DNA of 64,000 nt. Source: Pseudoxanthomonas sp. z9 (GTDB lineage: Bacteria; Pseudomonadota; Gammaproteobacteria; Xanthomonadales; Xanthomonadaceae). Shown piece by piece: positions 33,305 through 42,013 of this stretch. Made by a program: the position numbers and the translations under genes. Under the pieces are notes generated by a model. The model saw nothing but the letters and a program-made list of their open reading frames with translations, did not search any database and was not told the DNA's origin. The stretch covers positions 374,001 through 438,000 of the forward strand of contig NZ_VFID01000011.1 in assembly GCF_006542425.1 (NCBI RefSeq), written 5' to 3'. Every line of letters begins with the position of its first letter. Position 1 is the stretch's first letter.

Positions 33305-34201
33305 TCAGCGGCGTGGCTTGGCGTCGGGGTTGCCGGCGAACCGGGGCTCGGGCAGCCCGGCGATGCCGGGAGTGAAGGCGAACACGTCGCCGGCATGGCG
33401 ATCACGCTCGCGCGCGTTTGCGTCCAGGCCGTCATGCGCGCTGGTGACATACAGCGTGCGCAGATCGGCGCCGCCGAAGACCGGGCGGGTCGGCTGCGTG
33501 GCGGGAATCGACACGCGGCGATCCTCGCGGCCGTCGGGCAGGTAGCGCACCACCCGCGCCGCGCCCCACTGCGCGTTCCAGAGGCCGCCTTCGGCATCCA
33601 CCACGCTGCCATCGGGTTCGCCGTCCTGCGTGGTCAGGTCGGCAAAGGGGGAGGCCTGGCCCAATGCGTCGCCATAGTCGCAACGCTGGATGATCTTCTG
33701 TAGTGAATCGCAGAAGTACATGGTCGCGCCGTCGGGGCTGAAGGCGACGCTGTTGGCGATCGCCACGCGGGGCAGCGGCAGGGCCTCCAGCGACAGGTCG
33801 GCGTGCAGGCGATGGAATCCGCCCAGCGCGTATCGGGGCCCCCTCGCCGGTTCGTGCAGGGTGCCGAACACGAAGCGTCCCTGCCGGTCGCAGGCGCCGT
33901 CGTTGGCGCGGGTCTCGGGCACGATGCCGATGCGGTGCAGTTCGCGCAGTTCGTAGCGCTGCGGGTGGAAGAATGCCAGCCGCGACGCCAGCGCCAGCAG
34001 CAGCCACCCTTCCGCCTCGCACAGCGCGAACGAGGCCAGGCGCTCCGGCAGCGGCCACTGGTCGATCTTGCCGTTTGCGGGGATGTACCGCCACAGCCGC
34101 GCGGCATGGATGTCGGTCCAGTACAGCGCCTGCTCGCGATCGCACCACAGCACGCCTTCGCCGAGCCGGTTGCCGGCGGGCACCACGATGCTCACGTCCA
34201 T
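33305..34201 (-). CDS. SMP-30/gluconolactonase family protein, probable D-galactonolactonase
   Basis: A 298-residue six-bladed beta-propeller lactonase without signal peptide. Metal ligands of the family are visible: Glu15 in NRLGEGVLWC, Asn-Asp in TRANDGACDRQGRFVFGT, Asn in AIANSVAFSPDG and Asp in GSVVDAEGGLWNAQW. SMP-30 enzymes hydrolyse aldonolactones; between a sugar dehydrogenase and a galactonate dehydratase the substrate should be D-galactono-lactone. The gene begins two bases after the end of the SDR gene, so the two are likely made together. Confidence 0.87.
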   Translation of the reverse strand: MDVSIVVPAGNRLGEGVLWCDREQALYWTDIHAARLWRYIPANGKIDQWPLPERLASFALCEAEGWLLLALASRLAFFHPQRYELRELHRIGIVPETRANDGACDRQGRFVFGTLHEPARGPRYALGGFHRLHADLSLEALPLPRVAIANSVAFSPDGATMYFCDSLQKIIQRCDYGDALGQASPFADLTTQDGEPDGSVVDAEGGLWNAQWGAARVVRYLPDGREDRRVSIPATQPTRPVFGGADLRTLYVTSAHDGLDANARERDRHAGDVFAFTPGIAGLPEPRFAGNPDAKPRR

Positions 34202-34203
34202 GT

Positions 34204-34989
34204 TCACACCCAGCCACCGTCGACGATGAAGTCCTGGCCGGTGCACATGCGGCTGTCGTCGGCGGCCAGGAACAGTGCCGCGCGCGCCAGGTCTTCGGCC
34301 TGCAGATGGCCGGGCAGGCATTGTGCGCGCCGGATCTGCGCCTCGCCTTCCGCATCCAGCCACAACCGCTGCTGCTTTTCGGTGATCACCCAGCCCGGCA
34401 CCAGCGCGTTGATGCGGATGCGGTCCGCGCCCAGTTCGCGCGCCAGCCCGTTGATCAGCCCATGCACGGCGGACTTGGCCATCGCATACATCGGGTAGCC
34501 GGCGTTCTTGATCATCCAGCCGGTGGAGCCCAGGCAGATCACCGAGCCGCCGCCGAGCGCGCGCATGTCGTCCACCACCGCCTGGGTCGCGAAGTACTGG
34601 TGGCGCAGGTTCACCGCCATGTTGCGCTCGAAGTCGGCCGGCGTGGTGTCGCCGAAGCCATGCCGCCCGTCGTTGGCGGCGTTGTTGACCAGCACCGCGA
34701 TTGGCCCGACGTGCCGGCGCGCATCGGCGATGGCGGCGTGCAGCGCATCCAGGTCGGTCACGTCGCAACGCAGGTAGACGGGGACGTGCTCGACCGCGCC
34801 GAGGCCGGCCAGCAGGTCTTTCGCGCCGGCATCGTCGATATCCAGGAAGGCGACGCGCGCGCCCTGGCGGGCGAAGTGCTCGACGAAGCTGGCGCCGATG
34901 CCGGTGGCGCCGCCGGTGATCAGCACGCTGCGGCCTACGAGGCTGGGATAGCGCGCCATCGCGCCCGTGGGAGGTGTCGTTTCAGCCAT
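34204..34989 (-). CDS. SDR family D-galactose 1-dehydrogenase (probable)
   Basis: A 261-residue classical short-chain dehydrogenase: GGATGIG at residues 26-32, NNAA at 102-105, catalytic S155, Y168 and K172 (GSTGWMIKNAGYPMYAMAK), and C-terminal FIVDGGWV. The N-terminal ten residues may not be real; an in-frame ATG at residue 11 is an alternative. Related SDRs oxidise L-arabinose, D-galactose or L-fucose at C1. Its place between the lactonase and the galactonate dehydratase makes galactose to galactonolactone the best call, completing the De Ley-Doudoroff entry. L-arabinose could be a side substrate, given the GH43 arabinanase-type gene in the same regulon. Confidence 0.85.
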   Translation of the reverse strand: MAETTPPTGAMARYPSLVGRSVLITGGATGIGASFVEHFARQGARVAFLDIDDAGAKDLLAGLGAVEHVPVYLRCDVTDLDALHAAIADARRHVGPIAVLVNNAANDGRHGFGDTTPADFERNMAVNLRHQYFATQAVVDDMRALGGGSVICLGSTGWMIKNAGYPMYAMAKSAVHGLINGLARELGADRIRINALVPGWVITEKQQRLWLDAEGEAQIRRAQCLPGHLQAEDLARAALFLAADDSRMCTGQDFIVDGGWV

Positions 34990-34994
34990 CGGGA

Positions 34995-36143
34995 TCACCA
35001 CTCCGCCACGCTGCCGTCGGCATGGCGCCAGACCGGATTGCGCCAGCGATGTCCTTCCGAAGCCCGCTCGTCCACATAGGCCTGGTTGATTTCGATGCCC
35101 AGGCCTGGCCCGTCCGGAATCGCCACGTAGCCGTCGTTGTAGGCGAACGGCGCGCGGTCGGCCAGGTAGTCGAGCAGATCGTTGGCGGCGTTGTAGTGGA
35201 TGCCCAGGCTCTGCTCCTGGATGAAGGCGTTGTAGCAGATCGCGTCCAGCTGCAGGTTGGCGGCCAGCGCGATCGGCCCGAGCGGACAGTGCAGGGCCAG
35301 GGCGACGTCGTAGGCTTCGGCCATCGCGGCGATCTTGCGGGTCTCGGTGATGCCGCCGGCGTGCGAGGGATCCGGCTGGATGATGTCGACGCCACCGGTC
35401 TGCAGCACGCGCTTGAAGTCGAAGCGCGAGTACAGGCGTTCGCCCAGCGCGATCGGTGCGGGCGACAGCGCGGCCAACTCGGGGATGGCTTCCAGGTGCT
35501 CGGAAAGCACCGGCTCCTCGATGAACATCAGTCCGAATGGCGCCAACTCGCGCATCAGCACCTTGGCCATCGGCTTGTGCACGCGGCCATGGAAATCCAC
35601 CGCCAGGCCAATCTCGCGGCCGACCGCGTCGCGCACGGCCTGCACGTTCTCCAGCACGTGGGTGACCTTTTCGTGGGAATCGACGAACTGCACTTCCTCG
35701 GTGGCATTCATCTTGACCGCGGTGAACCCACGCGCTACCGCTTCCTTCGCCGCGCGCGCGGTGTCGGCCGGGCGGTCGCCGCCAATCCACGAGTACACCC
35801 GGATCCGGTCGCGCACCTTGCCACCGAGCAGCGCGTGCACCGGCACGCCCAGCGCCTTGCCGTGGATATCCCACAACGCCTGGTCGATCCCGGCCAGCGC
35901 GCTCATCAGCACCGGCCCGCCGCGGTAGAAACCGCCGCGATACAGCACGTTCCAGTGATCCTCGATCAGGCGCGGATCCTGGCCGATGAGGTAGTCGGAC
36001 AGCTCCTCCACCGCGGCGGCCACGGTATGCGCGCGGCCCTCCACGATGGGTTCGCCCCAGCCGCTGATGCCCGCATCGGTATCGATGCGGACGAACAGCC
36101 AGCGTGGCGGCACGAGATAAGGCGTGATGGCGGTGATCTTCAT
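34995..36143 (-). CDS. dgoD: D-galactonate dehydratase
   Basis: A 382-residue enolase-superfamily enzyme, the same length as the E. coli enzyme. The capping domain begins [32 protein letters not shown]. Metal ligands in the barrel are Asp in [15 protein letters not shown], Glu in [12 protein letters not shown] and Glu in [13 protein letters not shown]; a catalytic His is in [20 protein letters not shown]. It removes water from D-galactonate to give 2-keto-3-deoxy-galactonate. The ATG overlaps the aldolase stop by four bases (ATGA), and the SDR gene follows after a few bases. Confidence 0.92.
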   Translation of the reverse strand: MKITAITPYLVPPRWLFVRIDTDAGISGWGEPIVEGRAHTVAAAVEELSDYLIGQDPRLIEDHWNVLYRGGFYRGGPVLMSALAGIDQALWDIHGKALGVPVHALLGGKVRDRIRVYSWIGGDRPADTARAAKEAVARGFTAVKMNATEEVQFVDSHEKVTHVLENVQAVRDAVGREIGLAVDFHGRVHKPMAKVLMRELAPFGLMFIEEPVLSEHLEAIPELAALSPAPIALGERLYSRFDFKRVLQTGGVDIIQPDPSHAGGITETRKIAAMAEAYDVALALHCPLGPIALAANLQLDAICYNAFIQEQSLGIHYNAANDLLDYLADRAPFAYNDGYVAIPDGPGLGIEINQAYVDERASEGHRWRNPVWRHADGSVAEW

Positions 36144-36775
36144 GGGGTGGGGTCCCGGTTGGTCTTGTTCCATGCATCGATGAAGGCGCGCGCGCGCCGC
36201 GCCACTTCGGTGGGCGGGGTGCCGGGCGCGTACAGCGCCGAGCCGATGCCGAAGCCCGTTGCACCGGCATCGCGATAGGCGGCCATGCGTTCGGGGGTGA
36301 TGCCGCCCACCGGCAACACGCCGGTGCCGCGCGGCAGCACGCTGAGCCAGGCTTTCAGCACCGGCGGTGGCAGTTGCTCGGCGGGAAACAGCTTCAGCGC
36401 ATCGGCGCCGGCGCGCAGCGCGGCGAAAGCCTCGGTGGGGGTGGCGACGCCGGGCGTGCAGCGCAGCCCGAGCGCGTGCGCCGCGGCGATGACGTCGACG
36501 TCGGCGTGCGGCATCACGATCAGCCGGCCACCGGCGTCCTTCACGTCCTCGACCTGGCGAGGCGTGAGCACCGTGCCGGCGCCGACCAGGCAATGGTCAC
36601 CGAGCGCGCGCGCCAGCAGCGCGATGCTTTCCAGCGGTTGCGGCGAGTTGAGCGGGACTTCCAGGATCCGGAAGCCGGCCTCGGCCAGCGCCAGGCCGAT
36701 GGCCGGCGCTTCCTGCGGGGTGAGCCCGCGCAGGATGGCAACCAGAGGGAGGGGTTGCATCCAGGCGGTGCTCAT
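36140..36775 (-). CDS. dgoA: 2-dehydro-3-deoxy-6-phosphogalactonate aldolase
   Basis: A 211-residue class I aldolase of the KDPG/KDPGal type. The Schiff-base Lys is K128 in [12 protein letters not shown] and the general acid/base Glu is E39 in ILEVPLNSP, where the NSP form is typical of KDPGal aldolases. The phosphate loops PVGGITPE and GFGIGSALY are present. It splits KDPGal into pyruvate and glyceraldehyde 3-phosphate, the last step of the pathway. It is coupled by overlap to the dehydratase gene behind it and preceded by the GntR gene after ten bases, so both are in the DgoR-type operon. Confidence 0.93.
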   Translation of the reverse strand: MSTAWMQPLPLVAILRGLTPQEAPAIGLALAEAGFRILEVPLNSPQPLESIALLARALGDHCLVGAGTVLTPRQVEDVKDAGGRLIVMPHADVDVIAAAHALGLRCTPGVATPTEAFAALRAGADALKLFPAEQLPPPVLKAWLSVLPRGTGVLPVGGITPERMAAYRDAGATGFGIGSALYAPGTPPTEVARRARAFIDAWNKTNRDPTP

Positions 36776-36785
36776 GGGAACTCCT

Positions 36786-37505
36786 TCAGCGGGCGGACTT
36801 GCGCGTGCGCCCTCGTCCTTTCTTGATGTTGGCGCGCGAGTCCTCGATCATGCCGAGCATCGCCTCGCGCGCGGATTCCGGCCGCTTGAGCCGGATCGCG
36901 TCGTAGACGTCGAAGTGGCGCGGCAACGAGTACTTGAAGTCCGCCGCGGTCTGCGCCGACAGCAGGAAGTACGCGCCCAGCGCCGCGTCGATGACCGAGA
37001 ACAGCGAAGCCATCAGTTCGTTGTTGGTCGCGTCCAGCACGCTCTCGTGGAAGTCCAGGTCCGCCTTGGCCCAGGCATCCTGGTCCGTGGCCGCGGCCAT
37101 CGCCTCGTAGGCCGCCTTGATCTTCGCCAACTGCTCCGGCGAGCGCCGCCGTGCCGCCGCCGCCGCCGCGGCCGGTTCGATGATTTCGCGCATCTCCACC
37201 AGCTTCTCGACGAAGTCCTCGGTCGGCATCGAGGCGCATCGCCAGGCCAGGATGTCGCCGTCGAGCTGGTTCCAGTGGCGCGGTTCGCGCACCCGGGTGC
37301 CGGTCTTCTGCTTGGTTTCGATCAGGCCCTTGGAACCGAGTACCTTCAATCCTTCCCGCAGCGCGGTCCGGCTCACCGCCATGCGCTGGGCCAGCACTTC
37401 CTCGCGCGGCAGGAGTTCGCCGGGCTTGATCTCGCCGCTGACGATCATCCGGCCGATCGCCTGGATGACCTGATCGTAGAGATTGCGTACCGCGATTTGC
37501 TTCAC
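36786..37505 (-). CDS. GntR/FadR (FCD) family regulator, DgoR-like
   Basis: A 239-residue regulator. The winged helix (residues 8-75) reads NLYDQVIQAIGRMIVSGEIKPGELLPREEVLAQRMAVSRTALREGLKVLGSKGLIETKQKTGTRV. The FCD ligand domain (about 95-225) has its metal-binding His/Asp positions in DLDFHESVLDATNN and LPRHFDVYDAI. First gene of the operon with dgoA and dgoD, it matches DgoR, the galactonate-responsive repressor of E. coli. Three copies of a shared operator lie before this gene, before the mutarotase/receptor operon and between dgoK and the GH43 gene. Galactonate or KDGal is the probable inducer. Confidence 0.9.
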   Translation of the reverse strand: MKQIAVRNLYDQVIQAIGRMIVSGEIKPGELLPREEVLAQRMAVSRTALREGLKVLGSKGLIETKQKTGTRVREPRHWNQLDGDILAWRCASMPTEDFVEKLVEMREIIEPAAAAAAARRRSPEQLAKIKAAYEAMAAATDQDAWAKADLDFHESVLDATNNELMASLFSVIDAALGAYFLLSAQTAADFKYSLPRHFDVYDAIRLKRPESAREAMLGMIEDSRANIKKGRGRTRKSAR

Positions 37506-37546
37506 TGGAGCCCCTTGGGTTCGGTGCGCCGCGTCCGGCGGCCACT

Positions 37547-37565
37547 CTGATTATCCGACAATAGG
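37547..37565. promoter_or_regulatory. DgoR-like operator, copy 1 (before gntR)
   Basis: CTGATTATCCGACAATAGG matches 13 of 19 positions of the copy at 44455 and keeps the central TC-N-GACAATA. It is 42 bases upstream of the regulator start, fitting autoregulation of the whole dgo operon. Confidence 0.7.
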
Positions 37566-37607
37566 GGTATAGCACGACTGGGGGCATGGCATGGGAACCG
37601 CGGGAAA

Positions 37608-39188
37608 TCATGGCGCCACCGTCGCGGGGGCGATGTCCAGGTAGTCGTAGTCCAGCGGCCGGTCGCCGTTGCTGACGACGATGCGGTTGTCGCCTTCCTC
37701 CAGGGATGCGACGAACGCCGCCTCGCGCCAGCCGGCGCGGGGCGTGCTGGCGGCGGAAGCGGGGGCGGGCAGCTCCCGGCCATTCACCCGCACGCGCGGC
37801 GCGGCGGCGAAGCCGACGTCGGCGTAGCGCAGGCGGATGTGCCGATCGCCGGCGCGTCCGGCCCGGACCTCGAACACGAGATCGGCGCCGGCGCCGCTGG
37901 CCAGGCGCACCTTGCGGCCGGCCGATGCGCCGGCGTCGTCGATCTGCGCGGCGCGGCGGCGGGCCGCGTTCTCGGCTTCGTACCGCCCCAGCGCCAGCGG
38001 CGCGGTGGCATGCAGGATCTCGTTGGACTCGGCCCGCGCGGGCGCCGAGGCGATGGAGGAGGAGGTGATGTGCAGCAACTGGCCATCGGCGCGGACCAGC
38101 ATGGCCTGGGTCCAGCCGGCGTGGATGTTGCCGCTGGCCTTGCGCACCGGGGCGTCGACTTCCCACCAGGGTCCGCGTCCGCCATGGTCATTGCGATAGA
38201 GCGTGCGGCCACCCGCATCGCCACCGCCGCCGGCCCGTTGCGCGGCCACCAGCAACACGCCATCCGCGGTTTCGCCAGGCAGCCAGCGGATGCTCGGGCA
38301 CGCCGCCGGCCAGGCGCCTGCGGCGGTGCGCAGGGCGATGCCCGGATCCTCCGGCGCACCCCAGTCCAGTCCATCGGCGCTGAATTTCAGATGGACCTGG
38401 CCGTTGCGTTCACCGTCGATGTTCTCGAACACCATCGCGTAGCCGCGACCGGGGACGCGTTCGACGATGGCCATTCCGGGGCGTTCGACGCCGCCCGGGA
38501 GCGCGACGTCCACGGTCTCCTCGCCCCAGCTGCGGCCACCGTCGAGTGAAACCTTGTGCGCCAGCAACTGGTTGAAACCGGCCGGCTTGTGTTGCTCGCT
38601 GGAGTAGAAGGCGACCATGCGGCCGTCGTCCAGCACCACGATGTAGGGTTCCCAGACCCCCTGGTTGAGCCGATCGGAGGGCTGGCCGCCACCCTGCACG
38701 ATGCTGCCGCGATACTCCCAATGCCGGCCGCCGTCACGGCTGGCGTAGAGCTGCAGATCCTGCGCGATCACCTGATCATGTTCGTTGCGGCCGGTCGAAT
38801 TGGCGGCGAGCAGCAGGGTGCCTGCCGGAAGGTCGCCGCTGGAACGGGCCAGTTCGCTCAGGTGCGGTTGCCAGCGCAGTTGCCAGCGGCGCGCGTCGCC
38901 GTGCGGCCGGTCGGTGATCTCGCCGACCTGCCGCCAATGTCCGCCTTCGTCGCGGCTTTCGTATAGCGGGATGCCGCCCGGGGCGGATGGCTCGAACACC
39001 AGCAGCATGCGCCCGTTGTCATCCGCACGCGGCTGATGCGCCAACTGGACCGCCGACACGTAACCGACCCCCGCGGCCAGGCGCGCACCGCGGACGGCAT
39101 CGTCCGTGGCCGGCGCGGCGGTGGCCGCACCGGCGCACAGCAGCGCCGGTGCCAGCCACTTCACGCGGGGCGGCGCGTGCTTCTTCAC
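37608..39188 (-). CDS. Secreted BNR (sialidase-fold) hydrolase with C-terminal CBM35-like domain
   Basis: A 526-residue exported protein. The GTG overlaps the stop of the receptor gene (GTGA) and opens a signal (KWLAPALLCAGAATAA). The first 380 or so residues form a six-bladed propeller with Asp boxes YESRDEGGHWRQV, YASRDGGRHWEYR, SLDGGRSWGEE and FSADGLDWGAP. The last 130 residues (RYEAENAARR ... GNDRIVVSNGDRPLDYDYLDIAP-like) look like a CBM35-type galactan/uronate-binding domain. Together with the GH43 gene, a GH93-like exo-arabinanase is a reasonable guess; literal sialidase activity is unlikely, as no sialate genes are present. It is translationally coupled to the receptor, so it probably processes the same glycan at the cell surface or in the periplasm. 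Confidence 0.78.
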   Translation of the reverse strand: MKKHAPPRVKWLAPALLCAGAATAAPATDDAVRGARLAAGVGYVSAVQLAHQPRADDNGRMLLVFEPSAPGGIPLYESRDEGGHWRQVGEITDRPHGDARRWQLRWQPHLSELARSSGDLPAGTLLLAANSTGRNEHDQVIAQDLQLYASRDGGRHWEYRGSIVQGGGQPSDRLNQGVWEPYIVVLDDGRMVAFYSSEQHKPAGFNQLLAHKVSLDGGRSWGEETVDVALPGGVERPGMAIVERVPGRGYAMVFENIDGERNGQVHLKFSADGLDWGAPEDPGIALRTAAGAWPAACPSIRWLPGETADGVLLVAAQRAGGGGDAGGRTLYRNDHGGRGPWWEVDAPVRKASGNIHAGWTQAMLVRADGQLLHITSSSIASAPARAESNEILHATAPLALGRYEAENAARRRAAQIDDAGASAGRKVRLASGAGADLVFEVRAGRAGDRHIRLRYADVGFAAAPRVRVNGRELPAPASAASTPRAGWREAAFVASLEEGDNRIVVSNGDRPLDYDYLDIAPATVAP

Positions 39189-41944
39189 AGCTTGAACCGC
39201 AGGCCCAGGGCGAGAGTCTTGTCCTGGAAGCGGATATCGCGCGGACGGGTATCGCCGTCGCCCCAGAACTGGTGCAGGTTGTTGCCCAGCAGGTTGGTGG
39301 CCGAGAACACCAGCGTGGTCTGCGGGGTCACGTCGTAGCTGACCGAGAAGTCCAGCGAGCTGGCCGGCTCGACCTGGTCTTCGTTGCCCGACACCGTGGG
39401 CTGGGTGAAGAAGTCGATGTAGCGGCTGCGATAGCCGTAGGCCAGTCGCGCCGAAAGCCCCTGGTTCTCGTAGAACAGTACCGCGTTGTAGTTGTTCTTC
39501 GACACGTTCTGCAGCGGCCGCGAGATTTCCGGCCCGCCGATGAACTGCGGCGAGCGGGTGGACCCATCGATGTAGGTGTAGTTCAACTGCGCGCCCAGGC
39601 CGCTCCAGGCGCCGGGCAGGAAGTCGAAGGTCTGCTGGTAGGCCAGCTCGACGCCCTGCAGGTGGCCGCTGCCCGCGCTCTGCGGCGAGGACAGCTCGTA
39701 CGGCGCGCCGCCGATGGTCACGTTGGTGACGTAGGTCTGGATGTAGCCATCGATGTCGCGATAGAACACGCCCGCGCTGGCGTAGCCCACCGGCGAGAAG
39801 TACCACTCCAGCGAGGCGTCGTAGTTCATCGACTCGATCGGGCTCAGATCCGGATTGCCGCTGGAGGCGATGCCGGGGCGGTTGATGGTGCCGGGATTCA
39901 GCGAGATCGACGGATTGAGTGCGCCGAAGTCCGGATAGCTCAGGGTCTTGGCCGCGACCAGGCGCAACTGCCATTCATCGTTGAAGTGCAGGTTCATGCT
40001 GGCGTTGGGCAACGTGTTGATGTCGTCGGTCTGGCGGGTGATCGGGCTGTAGACGCTGGTGCTGGCATCGAAGGAGAAGGCGCTGAGATCGCGCTTGACC
40101 TTCTCCACCCGCACGCCGACCAGGCCATCGACCGGCAGGCCGAACAGTTCGAAGTCATACTTGGCCTGCAGGTAGCCGGCGGCCTTGCGTTCGCCGATAT
40201 CGAAGAAGCGGCCGGGATTCTCCGGCGCCAATCCGGCAGGCAGGCCGTAGAACGCGCGCAGCGCGTCGGCGTTGTCGATCAGGTAGTCGTAGCAGGGCAC
40301 CAGGAATTTCTGGTGCAGCGCGGCGTTGTCCCGCTTGCTGCAGAAGAAGCTGGAGGCCGGGAACAGGCCCACGACCTGGTTGTCCGGGTTCGGGTTGGCG
40401 GTGATGTTGCCGGTGCCCGCGCCGCCCGGCGGCGGCGTGGAGATTTCCACGCTGCCCTTGGCGCTGGCGGTGCGATCCGCATAGCGCAGGCCGAACTGGA
40501 TCGACGCGATCGGGCCGTCGAGGAACTCGAAGCGGCCGTCACCGCGCCAGCTGTTCTCCTCGCCGCGCGAATGCGCCCAGGTCTGGAACAGGCCGTTGAG
40601 GTAGAAGCGCGACGGATCCAGCGCCGGATCGCCGGCCAGATACCAGTTCTGGTGGCTGCCGGAGGTACCTTCCCAGACCGTGGTGATCGGACCGCTCAGG
40701 AAGGTGTCGATGATGAAGTTCTCGTCGCGGTAGTAACCGGACGTGCGGGTGAACTCGGTGGACAGGTGCAGTTGGTCCCCATCCCACTTCATCCCCAACG
40801 CGTTCTGGATGTCCTGGCCGCGCTGCTTGTGCGCCTGGGTGCTGGTCGCGGCGTAGGTGTCGCCGGTCCAGGAACCGCCGGTTGCGTCACAGACGGTCTC
40901 GCCGGCCAGCGGGCCGTCCAGCTGGTTGGCATAGCAGTGGTTGCCGACGTTGAGCTGCGACGGGGCCACCGCGCCATTCGGGAACGAGAAGTAGAACGCC
41001 TGGTCGAAATCATCGCGCACCCAGTCGTACAGCCCTTCCAGGTAGACCTCGGTGCGATCGTTGGGCTTCCACTGCAGGGCGTAGTTGAACGCGCCACGCT
41101 TGCGATCGCCCTGGTTGTAGGCCGTGCCCCAGCCGTTCGGCGCGGCGATCAGGTTGCCCTCGGCGGTGCGCAGCGGAGGCGTGTCGCCGCCGCTGTTGAC
41201 GATCTTCGGGAAGTCGCCCCAAACGGCGTCGTAGGCATAGTGCTTGCCCAGATAGCCGAAGTTGACCAGCGCCCCGAATTCGCCGGCGTCGGTGTCCCAA
41301 CGGTTGCTGAGCAGCAGACTGGCGTTGGGATCGACCTTGCCGCCGTACTCGCTGTGGGTACCGGTGAGGGTGCCGGCCACTTCGGCGCCGTCGAAGTCGA
41401 ACGGACGGCGCAGCTCGATGTCGACCAGGCCGGCGATGCCGCCCAGCGGCAGGCTGGCCTCGCTGCTCTTGTAGACGCGCAGGGTCTTCACCGCGGTGGC
41501 CGGCAGGTTCTGGAAAGCGTAACCGCGCCCGGAACCGCTGAAGATCTCGCGACCGTTGAGGGTACTGATGACGTTGGGCAGGCCGCGGATCACCACCGAG
41601 GTCGTCTCGCCCTGGCCGCCCTGCGCGATCTGCACGCCGGTCACGCGCTGGAGCGCGTCGGCCACGCTGTTGTCGGGCAGCTTGCCGATGTCCTCGGCGA
41701 CGATCGAATCGACCACCATGTCCGCATCCTGCTTGATCGCCTGCGCGGTCTGCAGGCTCTGGCGCAGTGCGGTGACCACGACGGTGTCCAGGTTGGTGGC
41801 GTCCTGGGAGGAAGGATTCTGGTCGGCCGGCGCCTGCTGCGCGGTCGTACCGGCGTTGCCATCCTGGGCCATGGCCAGCGTCGGCAACATGAGGGCGGAC
41901 AGGATCGAAAGCGACAGCAGCGAGCGGGGAAAACGAGTGTTCAT
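39185..41944 (-). CDS. TonB-dependent receptor for oligosaccharides (Xanthomonas/Caulobacter type)
   Basis: A 919-residue outer-membrane receptor. It has a signal peptide (LSLSILSALMLPTLAMAQ), a TonB-box-like TVVVTALRQSLQTAQAIKQDADMVVDSIVAEDIGKLPDNSVADALQRVTGVQI, and plug motifs VIRGLPNVISTLNGREIFSG and LPLGGIAGLVDIELRRP. This pattern marks the large Xanth/Caul class of sugar receptors rather than siderophore receptors. The barrel ends DIRFQDKTLALGLRFKL. GGAGAAG lies upstream of the ATG. It lies between the clan GH-A hydrolase and the sialidase-fold gene, in the operon headed by the periplasmic mutarotase, so it likely imports galactose- or arabinose-containing oligosaccharides. Confidence 0.92.
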   Translation of the reverse strand: MNTRFPRSLLSLSILSALMLPTLAMAQDGNAGTTAQQAPADQNPSSQDATNLDTVVVTALRQSLQTAQAIKQDADMVVDSIVAEDIGKLPDNSVADALQRVTGVQIAQGGQGETTSVVIRGLPNVISTLNGREIFSGSGRGYAFQNLPATAVKTLRVYKSSEASLPLGGIAGLVDIELRRPFDFDGAEVAGTLTGTHSEYGGKVDPNASLLLSNRWDTDAGEFGALVNFGYLGKHYAYDAVWGDFPKIVNSGGDTPPLRTAEGNLIAAPNGWGTAYNQGDRKRGAFNYALQWKPNDRTEVYLEGLYDWVRDDFDQAFYFSFPNGAVAPSQLNVGNHCYANQLDGPLAGETVCDATGGSWTGDTYAATSTQAHKQRGQDIQNALGMKWDGDQLHLSTEFTRTSGYYRDENFIIDTFLSGPITTVWEGTSGSHQNWYLAGDPALDPSRFYLNGLFQTWAHSRGEENSWRGDGRFEFLDGPIASIQFGLRYADRTASAKGSVEISTPPPGGAGTGNITANPNPDNQVVGLFPASSFFCSKRDNAALHQKFLVPCYDYLIDNADALRAFYGLPAGLAPENPGRFFDIGERKAAGYLQAKYDFELFGLPVDGLVGVRVEKVKRDLSAFSFDASTSVYSPITRQTDDINTLPNASMNLHFNDEWQLRLVAAKTLSYPDFGALNPSISLNPGTINRPGIASSGNPDLSPIESMNYDASLEWYFSPVGYASAGVFYRDIDGYIQTYVTNVTIGGAPYELSSPQSAGSGHLQGVELAYQQTFDFLPGAWSGLGAQLNYTYIDGSTRSPQFIGGPEISRPLQNVSKNNYNAVLFYENQGLSARLAYGYRSRYIDFFTQPTVSGNEDQVEPASSLDFSVSYDVTPQTTLVFSATNLLGNNLHQFWGDGDTRPRDIRFQDKTLALGLRFKL

Positions 41945-42013
41945 GACATCTTCTCCGGAAGAGGGGCATGAGCGACCCGCCGGCCGCGGGAGCGGCCGGT
42001 GGGGCGTCTCGGT

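Noticed and set aside
30680-39188. Sialic acid utilisation
   Set aside because: Despite two sialidase-fold proteins, no sialate lyase, ManNAc kinase or sialate transporter is present; all nearby enzymes are for galactose.
39185-41971. Plus-strand frame of 994 codons antisense to the sugar receptor
   Set aside because: It has no signal peptide or domain, and the minus strand shows a complete TonB receptor with signal, plug and barrel.
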